Source: Piscibacillus halophilus
GTDB taxonomy: Bacteria; Bacillota; Bacilli; Bacillales; Alkalibacillaceae
Assembly: GCF_900110685.1 (NCBI RefSeq)
Contig: NZ_FOES01000015.1
Location: 1-54,112 of the forward strand
Length of the DNA: 54,112 nt
Reading direction: 5' to 3'
Shown here: in pieces, positions 24,233 to 32,608 of the stretch
Layout of the letters: every line of letters starts with the position of its first letter
Numbering within the stretch: position 1 is the first letter of the stretch
The notes under the pieces: generated by a model
Seen by the model: only the letters and a program-made list of their open reading frames with translations
What the model was told of the DNA's origin: nothing
Databases searched by the model: none
Made by a program: the position numbers and the translations under genes

Positions 24233-25005
24233 TGCAATGGTTCGTGATTTTTAAAAAAGAATTATTAGAGAATTGGCGTAACCTGAAGTGGATTTGGGTA
24301 CCCATCGTATTTATATTATTTGCCGTAATGGACCCTATTACAACTTACTACCTTCCCAAAATTATGGACGCAGTAGGCGGTGTTCCAGAGGGATCTATTA
24401 TTGATCTTCCTATGCCGAATGCGCAAGAAGCCATGATGATGAGTTATGGTGAACTTGGGATGCTTGGCGTACTGCTCACAGTTGTTATTGTGATGAGTAC
24501 TATTTCAGGAGAAATAAAAAGTGGTGTCTATGAGATGATTCTGTCAAAACCAGTTAAATTTACGAATTATGTCTCAGCTAAATTTTTATCGATAATGTTA
24601 ATCATCATTATTTCACTCGCTTTAGCTATTGGTACGGCTTGGTATTACGTCATGATTTTATTTGGTACGATTGATTTCACTAGAATATTAATGAGTTTAT
24701 TTTTCTTCACACTATATTTTGCATTAATCGTATCCATCGTTATTATGGTCAATACTTGGATTCAATCACCTGGTTTGGTTGCGTTCATTTCATTAGCTTT
24801 GATTATCATTTTTAATGTCTTAACGAATATATACGGTCATATCTTGACTTGGAGTCCAGCACTGATCTCCGATTATATAGGAGAGTATCTCGCTTCAGGT
24901 GTCTTAATATCTGAATTATGGTATGCCGCTTTAATGGCATTTGTTTTCTCAATCGTGTGCTTACAATTCGCTATTGTAACATTGAGAAATAGAGTACTTC
25001 ATTAA
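24232..25005 (+). CDS. yxlG: YxlG-like ABC-2 permease
   Basis: 257 residues with six membrane helices. N-terminal amphipathic FKKELLENWRNLKWIWVP, then STISGEIKSGVYEMILSKPVKFTNYVSAK, the coupling-helix segment of ABC-2 exporters. It is the partner of the preceding ATPase, and together they should form an export pump or lantibiotic/envelope-stress-type transporter. Ends at a strong terminator. sigY, yxlC and yxlD are absent. Confidence 0.88.
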   Translation: MQWFVIFKKELLENWRNLKWIWVPIVFILFAVMDPITTYYLPKIMDAVGGVPEGSIIDLPMPNAQEAMMMSYGELGMLGVLLTVVIVMSTISGEIKSGVYEMILSKPVKFTNYVSAKFLSIMLIIIISLALAIGTAWYYVMILFGTIDFTRILMSLFFFTLYFALIVSIVIMVNTWIQSPGLVAFISLALIIIFNVLTNIYGHILTWSPALISDYIGEYLASGVLISELWYAALMAFVFSIVCLQFAIVTLRNRVLH

Positions 25006-25006
25006 A

Positions 25007-25046
25007 TCATAAACTGGTATGGATTTAAATCCATACCAGTTTTTTT
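25007..25046 (+). terminator. yxlEFG terminator
   Basis: AAACTGGTATGGATT pairs with AATCCATACCAGTTT, followed by TTTTTTT. Confidence 0.93.
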
Positions 25047-25130
25047 GTTTCCAGTTTACTTATCCTCTAATATTATTTATCATATGAATTGTCTGACTAT
25101 TGTGTTTTTTAAAGGAGAGGAGGGATCATA

Positions 25131-25382
25131 ATGGGATTTAACTCTGAAATGATTCTCGGTCTATTTATCATTCCAATTGGCATTATTTTACTAGGATTTC
25201 TAGTATGGATGCGCTTCCATCATTATTCACTCTCCTTTTTTAGTGCTGGGAGAAGCACGAGTCTCAAGACCCCTCAAGTTAGGGTCTTTCTGCTGAGGAG
25301 GCTCGATCCGTGTCCACGAAAAGTGAAGCTTTTTTCAAGTAAGTTCACATACAAAAACCCGAATTATAAACGACATTTATAA
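25131..25382 (+). pseudogene. Small membrane protein gene interrupted by a repeat
   Basis: A strong ribosome site (AGGAGAGGAGGG) precedes MGFNSEMILGLFIIPIGIILL, a typical single-helix small membrane protein start. After about 35 codons the frame enters sequence of the interspersed-repeat type (25230-25335) and continues as an implausible Arg/Lys-rich tail. The original C-terminus was probably lost by insertion. The short DUF4083-type proteins begin similarly, but I cannot confirm the family. Confidence 0.5.
25230..25335 (+). repeat. Bacillaceae-type intergenic repeat fragment
   Basis: GTGCTGGGAGAAGCACGAGT...GAGGAGGCTCGATCCGTG...GAAAAGTGAAGC shares the GCACGAG and GAAAGYGAAGC words with the 327-bp repeats and resembles, from memory, a common Bacillaceae interspersed element. 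It lies in the same frame as a small ORF. Boundaries are approximate. Confidence 0.5.
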
Positions 25383-25396
25383 TTCGGGTTTCTTTT
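25352..25396. terminator. Bidirectional terminator, small ORF / pilus operon
   Basis: A 16-bp stem AAACCCGAATTATAAA with its complement, flanked by A and T runs, serves the plus-strand ORF and the minus-strand pil operon. Confidence 0.9.
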
Positions 25397-25426
25397 AAGA
25401 TAAATTCTTTTACCCTAGCCTTCATC

Positions 25427-25960
25427 TTATTCACCAAATACTTTAGCATACACGTTAAACTGAATTTGAAAGCTAACGTCTTCTCCGTTTTGCTGAAAAT
25501 CTAGTGAGTGAATTTTGACTAATCGTTCAGATGACTCTAGTTGTTCAGTGAAATTATTTAAAGCTTTTAATGATCCAGCATCTCCATTTATTTGCATCGC
25601 TAACTGTTTTAATTCTTCACCATCCACCTCTGTATTTAACCTCTCCAAGTACTGGTAACTTTGAACAACTATTTTAGAAGCTTCAGATGCATTATTAATT
25701 AATTGGATGACACCATCTTCTTCCATAGAACTTGGTATGGACTTTAAGACTGTTGCGACGGGGATAGATTCTTCTGTTTGTTCTTCTACTTGACGTTTTA
25801 AAGTTTCATACTTTTGCTGTTCCAAATTTAGCTTATCTTGTTGACGGTTTAGATCATTAAACATGGGCATGAGGATAAAAAAGTAAAAACAAACAGCTAC
25901 CATCATCAATCCCATAGACCAAACTAACAACATTCGTTTTTGTAAAGAACTTAACCTCAT
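25427..25960 (-). CDS. pilO: Type IV pilus PilO-like alignment protein
   Basis: 177 residues: a short cytoplasmic start, one membrane helix (about 10-32), a coiled coil (NRQQDKLNLEQQKYETLKRQ), then a small ferredoxin-like domain. This is the PilO/GspM architecture; PilO pairs with PilN in the inner-membrane alignment complex. ATGA overlap with pilN indicates translational coupling. It is the last gene of the pil operon. Confidence 0.8.
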   Translation of the reverse strand: MRLSSLQKRMLLVWSMGLMMVAVCFYFFILMPMFNDLNRQQDKLNLEQQKYETLKRQVEEQTEESIPVATVLKSIPSSMEEDGVIQLINNASEASKIVVQSYQYLERLNTEVDGEELKQLAMQINGDAGSLKALNNFTEQLESSERLVKIHSLDFQQNGEDVSFQIQFNVYAKVFGE

Positions 25961-26496
25961 GATTCATCTCCCTCCTCTTCTTCTGTATAAGAGAGATGAA
26001 TCGTATAATTAGTGGTAAAATGATCGCCATCTTGATTGTAATGAATCGTATGAATCACGACTTCATCAAACAGATTAAACCCCTCTAAAACCTGATAAAA
26101 GTTAACCGCCTGTTCATTCGTTTCAGTCGTGACATTAAGCTCAATTTCATGTTCATTTAGTTTAAAGGCATTTAGTCGTCCGCCTCTTGGGATCTCTTCT
26201 ACAATATCAGTTATGATCATGGATGTATTAGTCGTTAATTGTTCAGCTATCCCCTGTATTAACTGGGCTTGTTTAACCTCTTTACTACCTTCAACTTCTG
26301 ATTGTAATATTTGATTCATCTTAGTCTTTTGAGAAATATCTTGATTGACCTGATTTAACTCTTGAGCCTGTCCCAAATAACCCCATACTCCCAATCCAAT
26401 TAATAAAAGAGTTATTCCTATCAGCGTTGTAGAAAATGTAAAATGACTTACTTGTTTCTTCTCTTTTTTTGGTAAGAGGTTAATATCTACTAACAT
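25957..26496 (-). CDS. pilN: Type IV pilus PilN-like protein
   Basis: 179 residues, starting MLVDINLLPKKEKK: the INLLP motif is the hallmark of PilN and binds the groove of PilM. It continues with one membrane helix (about 20-42), a coiled coil, and a C-terminal domain. The ATG directly abuts the pilM stop codon. Confidence 0.87.
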   Translation of the reverse strand: MLVDINLLPKKEKKQVSHFTFSTTLIGITLLLIGLGVWGYLGQAQELNQVNQDISQKTKMNQILQSEVEGSKEVKQAQLIQGIAEQLTTNTSMIITDIVEEIPRGGRLNAFKLNEHEIELNVTTETNEQAVNFYQVLEGFNLFDEVVIHTIHYNQDGDHFTTNYTIHLSYTEEEEGDES

Positions 26497-27459
26497 TTAA
26501 CTTCCATCCTTCATCGCTAAGCCATACACATTATGATATTTCCTTTCAACTTGAAGACCTTTTGGTCCTCTGATCTCATCGTCAGTAAACGCCATCAAAT
26601 CTGTCTCCGAACGTTCTTTCATTCGTTCTATAATCTCACTTAAATATGGATGATCCCCAACGACAATCGTTTTAGTGAATGCCTTACTTCCATCATTCAT
26701 CGAATATTGATAAAAACGTTCTACCCGTTCAATTTCTATTCGAATCTCTTCATATTCCATTAACACTTCTTCTCGATTAAAATCCTCACGAGTCATCGTT
26801 GGACCGAAACTATTTCTTTCACCTTCAGACGAAGTCAATTGAAATTGTTGTAAGAAAATAGGGGTATGTTTTTCAAAGGCACAAAACACCACATTTTGAG
26901 AATGGTATTGAATCATCAGAACATGATCTTCTTCAGCAATTTTACCTTTATGGTAATAAATTCGATAATAGTTTAATGGTGAAATGTCAACGGCGACTAC
27001 TTTTGTTTTCACCTTTTCTAGACATTTAAGTATAGGATTAACTAAAGATTCACACGTAGATATGATGCTGACCTCATGTTGGTCCTCACCTTGTTTTAAT
27101 AAAACTGTTTCAAAAATCGGTTTTTGAAACGGCAAATGGATCGTATCACCTAATTGAAAGTAGATATATCGATTGATATCTTCTTTCTCAACGGAGGCTG
27201 GAATAGACTGCTTACGTACAATCACTAATGAATCTGGCATCGTCAATCTGACTCGTTTTCGTTTAAGAGACCATTTTTTTACACATGTATGTAAGACCTT
27301 TATAAATAGCTCGGAATCTACAATGATTCCCCCATCAACGACCCCTTCTGGTATAAAGTGTTCTCCGAATCTAATAATCTGTGTAGGTTGTTTCGGGTTC
27401 ATTTCTGTATATCTTATGACGTAATCTTTGATCTCTAAATTGATTATGTTCTGACTCAT
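26497..27459 (-). CDS. pilM: Type IV pilus PilM-like actin-fold protein
   Basis: 320 residues. N-terminal NIINLEIKDYVIRYTE is the first actin-fold strand; KVVAVDISPLNYYRIYY and DHVLMIQYHSQNVVFCAFE follow. PilM is cytoplasmic, binds ATP and connects PilN to PilB/PilC. The match is less conserved than in proteobacteria, with no clear phosphate 1 glycines (DIGxxxxK), so nucleotide binding is doubtful. I chose ATG 27459, 9 nt from AAGGG, rather than the ATG that touches it. Confidence 0.75.
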   Translation of the reverse strand: MSQNIINLEIKDYVIRYTEMNPKQPTQIIRFGEHFIPEGVVDGGIIVDSELFIKVLHTCVKKWSLKRKRVRLTMPDSLVIVRKQSIPASVEKEDINRYIYFQLGDTIHLPFQKPIFETVLLKQGEDQHEVSIISTCESLVNPILKCLEKVKTKVVAVDISPLNYYRIYYHKGKIAEEDHVLMIQYHSQNVVFCAFEKHTPIFLQQFQLTSSEGERNSFGPTMTREDFNREEVLMEYEEIRIEIERVERFYQYSMNDGSKAFTKTIVVGDHPYLSEIIERMKERSETDLMAFTDDEIRGPKGLQVERKYHNVYGLAMKDGS

Positions 27460-27471
27460 ATCATTCATCCC

Positions 27472-28227
27472 TTATAGAAGAAATGTTGTCATATACCATT
27501 CAATTAAACCATCTTGATAAAAATAAGTAATAATCGCAGCTGCTGCAATAAATGGACCAAAAGCAAACGGAACACCTTTTTTAACCTTGCCGAAAAGCAT
27601 AAGAATACAACCAATAAATGCTCCTAATAATGTAGCTAGAAATAGTGTTATTAATGTTCCTTGCAACCCGAGCACCAATCCGAGCACACCAAACAGTTTA
27701 ATATCTCCTCCACCCATTCCACCTTTACTCAATAATGCAATGAGAAATAATAAACCGAATCCTACGATTCCCCCTAAAAAGGCATCATACCAAGGGTCTG
27801 TTTGGATCATGAGTCTTAATGGAACTATTAAAATTAAAAAGAATAATAGAATTCGATTCGGAATGAGTTGATAATGAACATCTGTAATCGTAATAATGAT
27901 CAGTAAGCTAACAAAAATCCAAGCCATCAATAACTCTAATTGAAAGCCAATATGAAAAAACGCTAAGATAAAGAGCCCAGCTGTTAATACTTCAAAAAAA
28001 GGATACGTCCATGAAATTCTAGTATGACAATGTCGACATTTACCCTTTTGAAAAACGTACGAGATGAAAGGAATGAGTTCGTAAGCCCTTAATTGCTTTT
28101 TACAATCTGGGCAGTGAGATGGTGGGCTTACGATTGATTTCTTCAATGGTACTCTAAGACCAACAACGTTATAAAATGAACCTAATATTAGGCCTAATAT
28201 TGTGATGTATAGATAGATCAATAACAA
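27472..28227 (-). CDS. pilD: Prepilin peptidase/N-methyltransferase
   Basis: 251 residues, A24 family. The N-terminal GSFYNVVGLRVPLKKS and the two CxxC pairs (CPDC, CRHC) mark the methyltransferase domain; the aspartate protease sites are TDVHYQLIPN and GGGDIKLFG. About seven membrane helices. It cleaves and N-methylates the prepilins encoded next to it. The start is TTG with a weak AATAGGA at 10 nt spacing; no better codon exists. Confidence 0.93.
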   Translation of the reverse strand: MLLIYLYITILGLILGSFYNVVGLRVPLKKSIVSPPSHCPDCKKQLRAYELIPFISYVFQKGKCRHCHTRISWTYPFFEVLTAGLFILAFFHIGFQLELLMAWIFVSLLIIITITDVHYQLIPNRILLFFLILIVPLRLMIQTDPWYDAFLGGIVGFGLLFLIALLSKGGMGGGDIKLFGVLGLVLGLQGTLITLFLATLLGAFIGCILMLFGKVKKGVPFAFGPFIAAAAIITYFYQDGLIEWYMTTFLL

Positions 28228-28247
28228 TGTGAATCAGTCCTATTAGT

Positions 28248-28676
28248 TTAATTAGGGATTTTATTATTTTCATCGCTAACAGACGCTTCACTAATCTGCA
28301 TAACAGAGGCATTCGTTAACTCTATTTGTTTTCCATCACCAGAACTTTCAGAAATCGTTCCCGTAATAACAATATTTCCATCCACTTCAGAGAAACTAGT
28401 ACCATCAGACCAAGTAACTCCCTTACTGTCATAGTAATCAGCTAAGTCACCGATACTATCCGGAAGTTCATCTTGGGTAACTTTATATAGATCGGCTGCT
28501 TCTATCGCATTAATAGCAGAAGATTTAAGACTATTATACTTAGAGTCTTCTATTACTCCAGCAATAGCGGGTACTGCAATTAGAGCGATAATCCCTAATA
28601 TAATAATAACAGCTAATAGCTCAACGAGGGTAACACCCTTTTCTTTTTTTAATATTTTTTTTGCTTGTTTAAGCAT
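28248..28676 (-). CDS. pilA: Major-pilin-like prepilin
   Basis: 142 residues. The positively charged leader MLKQAKKILKKEKG is followed by the cleavage site G|VTLVELLAVIIILGII, with Glu at +5, then the long hydrophobic alpha-1 helix. The globular domain has no cysteines. Position between pilC and pilD and 15-residue leader suggest the main pilus subunit. GGGGAGAG is upstream of the ATG. Confidence 0.9.
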   Translation of the reverse strand: MLKQAKKILKKEKGVTLVELLAVIIILGIIALIAVPAIAGVIEDSKYNSLKSSAINAIEAADLYKVTQDELPDSIGDLADYYDSKGVTWSDGTSFSEVDGNIVITGTISESSGDGKQIELTNASVMQISEASVSDENNKIPN

Positions 28677-28700
28677 CTTACTCTCTCCCCTTTATTCATA

Positions 28701-29906
28701 TTAAATTTGATTATATAGATCAAACATTGGAACCACGATCGCTAATACGATTGCTCCAACGATGATAGATAACATAATGATGAGCACTGGTTCTAGTAAC
28801 GATTTAAATTGATCAGAAGAAGTGTTGACATCATCTTCATAAAAGCTAGCTACTTGATGAAGCATTTTCTCTAAAGAGCCTGTCTTTTCACCTACTAATA
28901 ACATTTGGGTGACTAAAAAAGGAAACGCCCAGTGATCATTCAACGGTTTTGAAAAAGTACCACCTTGTTTTAATGAAAGCTTTGATTCGTCTAAAACACC
29001 TTGTATGACTTTATTTTTAACTGTCTGTTTGGTTAAATCTATTGCGTCAATAATTGGAACAGCATTTTTTAACAATGAATATAACGTACGACACATACTA
29101 GCTAAGTTAGATTTCAATAATAACGGACCAATGAATGGAAGCTTTAATAATAACGCATCAACATAATACTTAGCTTGATTATGTTTCATCAAGTAAACAG
29201 TGAGCACAAGGGCAGCTATTAAACAGAACAGTAGTAATAACCAGTAGTTAAGTAATAACTCGCTTATCGATAAGACGATTTTTGTAATAAACGGTAAATC
29301 AGCTCCAAACTGTTCAAACATCGAAACGAATTGCGGAACCACATACATTAAAAGAAATATGACGACGATTACAGCGACAAACATGACAGTCATTGGGTAG
29401 GCTAAACTCGTTTTCACCTTTTGAACGGTCTTATAATGTTTTTGATAATACTCAGCTAATTCATCCAAAGTGTCTTCTAGAGAGCCACTAACCTCAGCAC
29501 TATGTATGATATTTGCTAGTATGGTAGGAAATACTTTCGGGTGTTTTCTCATAGAGTTAGCCAATGATGTCCCTTGTCGCAAATCAATCTCTATATAGTA
29601 AAGTGCTCGATTTAATACTTTATTTTTTGTTTGTTCTCTTAAAATATTAATCGTATCCACTACGGTTAAACCTGCTTCTAGTAAGGCAGAAAATTGTTGT
29701 AAGAATACAACCATGTCTCTATTTTTGACCGGCCTACTTAAGTTGAATTCTTTCGTCCATATCGAAGCTTTTACTTCTTTTAAATCCTCTACTTTATATC
29801 CATCATCTTTTAACAATTTCTTAGCTTGTTCAGGATTATAAGCTTCTAGTCGCCCTTTTTTAACACGACCATAAAAGTCATAAGCCGTATACTTATAGTC
29901 AGCCAT
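28701..29906 (-). CDS. pilC: Type IV pilus platform protein PilC
   Basis: 401 residues of the GspF/PilC family: two homologous halves (about 65-190 and 270-395), each with helical cytoplasmic domain and membrane helices. The repeat signatures LRQGTSLANSMRKHPKVFP and LKQGGTFSKPLNDHWAFP, followed by AEVSGSLED and GEKTGSLEKML, are clear. The platform couples the ATPase to pilin insertion. Confidence 0.94.
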   Translation of the reverse strand: MADYKYTAYDFYGRVKKGRLEAYNPEQAKKLLKDDGYKVEDLKEVKASIWTKEFNLSRPVKNRDMVVFLQQFSALLEAGLTVVDTINILREQTKNKVLNRALYYIEIDLRQGTSLANSMRKHPKVFPTILANIIHSAEVSGSLEDTLDELAEYYQKHYKTVQKVKTSLAYPMTVMFVAVIVVIFLLMYVVPQFVSMFEQFGADLPFITKIVLSISELLLNYWLLLLFCLIAALVLTVYLMKHNQAKYYVDALLLKLPFIGPLLLKSNLASMCRTLYSLLKNAVPIIDAIDLTKQTVKNKVIQGVLDESKLSLKQGGTFSKPLNDHWAFPFLVTQMLLVGEKTGSLEKMLHQVASFYEDDVNTSSDQFKSLLEPVLIIMLSIIVGAIVLAIVVPMFDLYNQI

Positions 29907-29921
29907 TAGCTTTAACCTCCA

Positions 29922-31580
29922 CTATTCAACCGCAACCCTTAAAATTTCTTCAGTAGTAGTGAGCCCTCTTTGGACTTTTTTGAGTCCATCCTCAAATAAA
30001 TAAGTAAATCCTTTTTCTTGGGCTAAGCTCTGAATTTCTAAAGACGTTTGGTTGTTAAGGATTGCCCATTGTATATCGTCATCAATATTTAACACTTCAT
30101 GAATGGCTGTTCTCCCTTTATAACCTGTTTGATGACAAGTCGGACATCCTTTTCCGCGTTTTACTTTCTCCATGTAAAACCCGTATTTCTCAAAGATTTC
30201 TTGTTCTCGTTTAGTCGGAATTTCTTCCACTATACAGTCCTTACAAATGGTTCGAACTAAACGTTGAGCCACAATTCCATTCAGAGATGTACCTACTAAA
30301 AATCTCTCAACCCCAATATTGATAAGTCTATCAATCGCACCAATCGAATTATTCGTATGCAACGTACTTAAAACTAAGTGGCCTGTGATTGAAGCTCTTA
30401 CCGCCATATTGGCAGTGTCCTCATCTCTAATTTCACCAACCATGATGATATCAGGGTCTTGTCTTAAAATAGAACGCAAGCCTGAAGCAAACGTTAGCCC
30501 CACTTTTGGATTCACCTGTATTTGGTTAATACCATCTAACTGATATTCGACTGGGTCTTCAATAGTAATCACATTGGATTCTTCTCTATTTAATCGAGTT
30601 AAAGCTCCGTACATAGTTGATGTTTTACCTGATCCGGTTGGTCCTGTTAATAAAACAATTCCATGTGGTTTTTCAATCATATAAATAAAGTCGTTTAAAT
30701 GTTTTTCGTCAAACCCTAAATCAGCTAAATCATTTGAAACAGAATGGATATCTAGTACGCGTATAACAACCTTTTCACCAAATATAGTTGGCAAGGTACT
30801 GACACGCATGTCAATATCACGACCTTCAACTTTACGTTTAATTCGGCCGTCTTGAGGGATTTTTTGTTCTGTAATATCTAAACCTGCCATAATTTTAATT
30901 CGAGTAATGAGTGAAGATTGAATATTTTTTGATAAGGATTGATCTGTTTGTAATGCCCCATCAATTCTAAGGCGGATTATAACGTGGTGTTCTTGAGGGT
31001 CAATGTGAATGTCACTCGCTTTTTCAACGACTGCTTGTTGAATCACTTGATTAAGGAGTTTGACGACTGGGGAAGCTTCTTCTTCAAGTGATAAGTCACG
31101 TGAGGTGTCTGGTTCATGCTTTAATTCAAACTGTTCAGCTAAATTTTCTTTTTCATAATGTCTCAGGATATTTTGTCTAATTTCATCTTTAGTTGCAATA
31201 GCTGGTTCTATAACAAAACCCGTAGAAAGCCTTAAGTCATTAAAAACAAAATAATCAAGAGGATCTGAAACGGCGACAATGAGTTTGTTATGTTCTTTTT
31301 TAAGAGGTAAGACTAGGTTTTCTCTAGCGTATTCTCTGGAAATGAGGTTCAATAAGCTTTTGTCTATCTTGTAATTATGTAAACGTACATGAGGTATACC
31401 TAACTGTTGTTGTAAAACTTCCATAAGCTGCATTTCAGTAATCGCACCAGATTCAATTAACTTGTCACCTAGTTTTTGACCTGGGCGTTTGGTTTCCAAG
31501 GCTTTATTTAATTGTTCCTTTGAAATCAAGCCTTGTTGGGTGAGGATTTCCCCCAACCTCAACTTCACTTTTTTGGCCAA
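29922..31580 (-). CDS. pilB: Type IV pilus assembly ATPase PilB
   Basis: 552 residues. An N-terminal MshEN-type domain (LGEILTQQGLISKEQL, LGDKLIESGAITEMQL) of the kind that binds cyclic di-GMP in relatives, then the AAA secretion ATPase: Walker A GPTGSGKTST, Walker B IIMVGEIRD, and a tetracysteine zinc site (CKDC...CPTC). TTG start with AAAGGGAG upstream. First gene of the operon; about 110 nt separate it from the divergent prepilin gene. Confidence 0.95.
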   Translation of the reverse strand: MAKKVKLRLGEILTQQGLISKEQLNKALETKRPGQKLGDKLIESGAITEMQLMEVLQQQLGIPHVRLHNYKIDKSLLNLISREYARENLVLPLKKEHNKLIVAVSDPLDYFVFNDLRLSTGFVIEPAIATKDEIRQNILRHYEKENLAEQFELKHEPDTSRDLSLEEEASPVVKLLNQVIQQAVVEKASDIHIDPQEHHVIIRLRIDGALQTDQSLSKNIQSSLITRIKIMAGLDITEQKIPQDGRIKRKVEGRDIDMRVSTLPTIFGEKVVIRVLDIHSVSNDLADLGFDEKHLNDFIYMIEKPHGIVLLTGPTGSGKTSTMYGALTRLNREESNVITIEDPVEYQLDGINQIQVNPKVGLTFASGLRSILRQDPDIIMVGEIRDEDTANMAVRASITGHLVLSTLHTNNSIGAIDRLINIGVERFLVGTSLNGIVAQRLVRTICKDCIVEEIPTKREQEIFEKYGFYMEKVKRGKGCPTCHQTGYKGRTAIHEVLNIDDDIQWAILNNQTSLEIQSLAQEKGFTYLFEDGLKKVQRGLTTTEEILRVAVE

Positions 31581-31693
31581 GTTGATCTCCCTTTCACCTG
31601 AAAAAGACCTACAAAATCTATCCTAATATGGTACATTAGTATTATATGAAATATTATACTATTTTACTAGATAAAAATCGAGGTGTATTGAAA

Positions 31694-32119
31694 ATGTCAA
31701 CTATTTTAAATAAAGAAAAGGGTATGACATTAATAGAATTATTAAGTGCTCTCGTTATTCTATCCATTGTTTTAATAGGTTTTTTCTCGGTCTTTGTTCA
31801 ATCTGCAAATATGCAAACAACCAATGAAGATCATTTAGTGGCAACAAATTTAGCTCGCAAAGCACTTGAAGACGTACGACAAATAAACAAACCGAACTTC
31901 GATATAGGTCATTATACTCATTTCAACAAAGAAAACTCACCTAGTATATCATCTGTAAATGAAAAAGGGCAGTTTATCAGTCACCCATCCTTTTATTTAC
32001 AACTTCAATTCAAACATGAGCCTCAAACGTCACTTTGGTTAACTAAAATCATAATACAAAATAAAAAAGGAAAACCATTAGCTGAAACTTATGATTATAT
32101 TAAGGTGGGGTCGGAATGA
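31694..32119 (+). CDS. Prepilin-like protein, PilV type
   Basis: 141 residues. MSTILNKEKG|MTLIELLSALVIL is a type III signal with Glu at +5. The ALEDVRQINK segment after the helix resembles PilV/GspI minor pilins. I chose ATG 31694, 8 nt from GAGGTG. Divergent from pilB; probably a minor pilin priming assembly. Confidence 0.85.
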   Translation: MSTILNKEKGMTLIELLSALVILSIVLIGFFSVFVQSANMQTTNEDHLVATNLARKALEDVRQINKPNFDIGHYTHFNKENSPSISSVNEKGQFISHPSFYLQLQFKHEPQTSLWLTKIIIQNKKGKPLAETYDYIKVGSE

Positions 32120-32607
32120 AAAATAATCGGGGAATGACTCTAATAGAATTACTAGCAACCTTATCCTTAACTTTTATGGTGGGCTCCGTTATATTTTCAG
32201 TCACCATGTCTACCATTCATCATTATCAGCAGTCTGAAATTCAATCACAGGTTAATTCTGATTTAAACCGTTTCATCTCAAATCTTACAGACATTCACCA
32301 GACCTACAAAAAATACACAATAACAAGAATTGATTCCTCCACTTATGTCGTGGAATTACCTGAAGAAAAGAATTATACATTTAAAGGAAGTGTGGAAAAA
32401 TACGACCTTTATATTGGAAAGAGAATCATAGAAGACGGTGAAGTGATTTCCAATACAAAACTTACTGATGGTGATTCTTTTGAGGTATCAAATATTGAAA
32501 ATCTGGACCTGTTAATAGAAGTAACAGATATAACAAATAGGCGCTTTAAACCAGTGACCATTTCAACTTCTATTTCCCAAATTATCGGGGTAAAGGATAG
32601 GGATTAA
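32116..32607 (+). CDS. Prepilin-like protein, PilW/GspJ type
   Basis: 163 residues. Short leader MKNNRG then MTLIELLATLSLTFMVGSV. The N-terminal helix is followed by a beta-rich domain. ATGA overlap with the preceding gene; GGTGGGG precedes the start. Likely minor pilin. Confidence 0.83.
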   Translation: MKNNRGMTLIELLATLSLTFMVGSVIFSVTMSTIHHYQQSEIQSQVNSDLNRFISNLTDIHQTYKKYTITRIDSSTYVVELPEEKNYTFKGSVEKYDLYIGKRIIEDGEVISNTKLTDGDSFEVSNIENLDLLIEVTDITNRRFKPVTISTSISQIIGVKDRD

Positions 32608-32608
32608 T

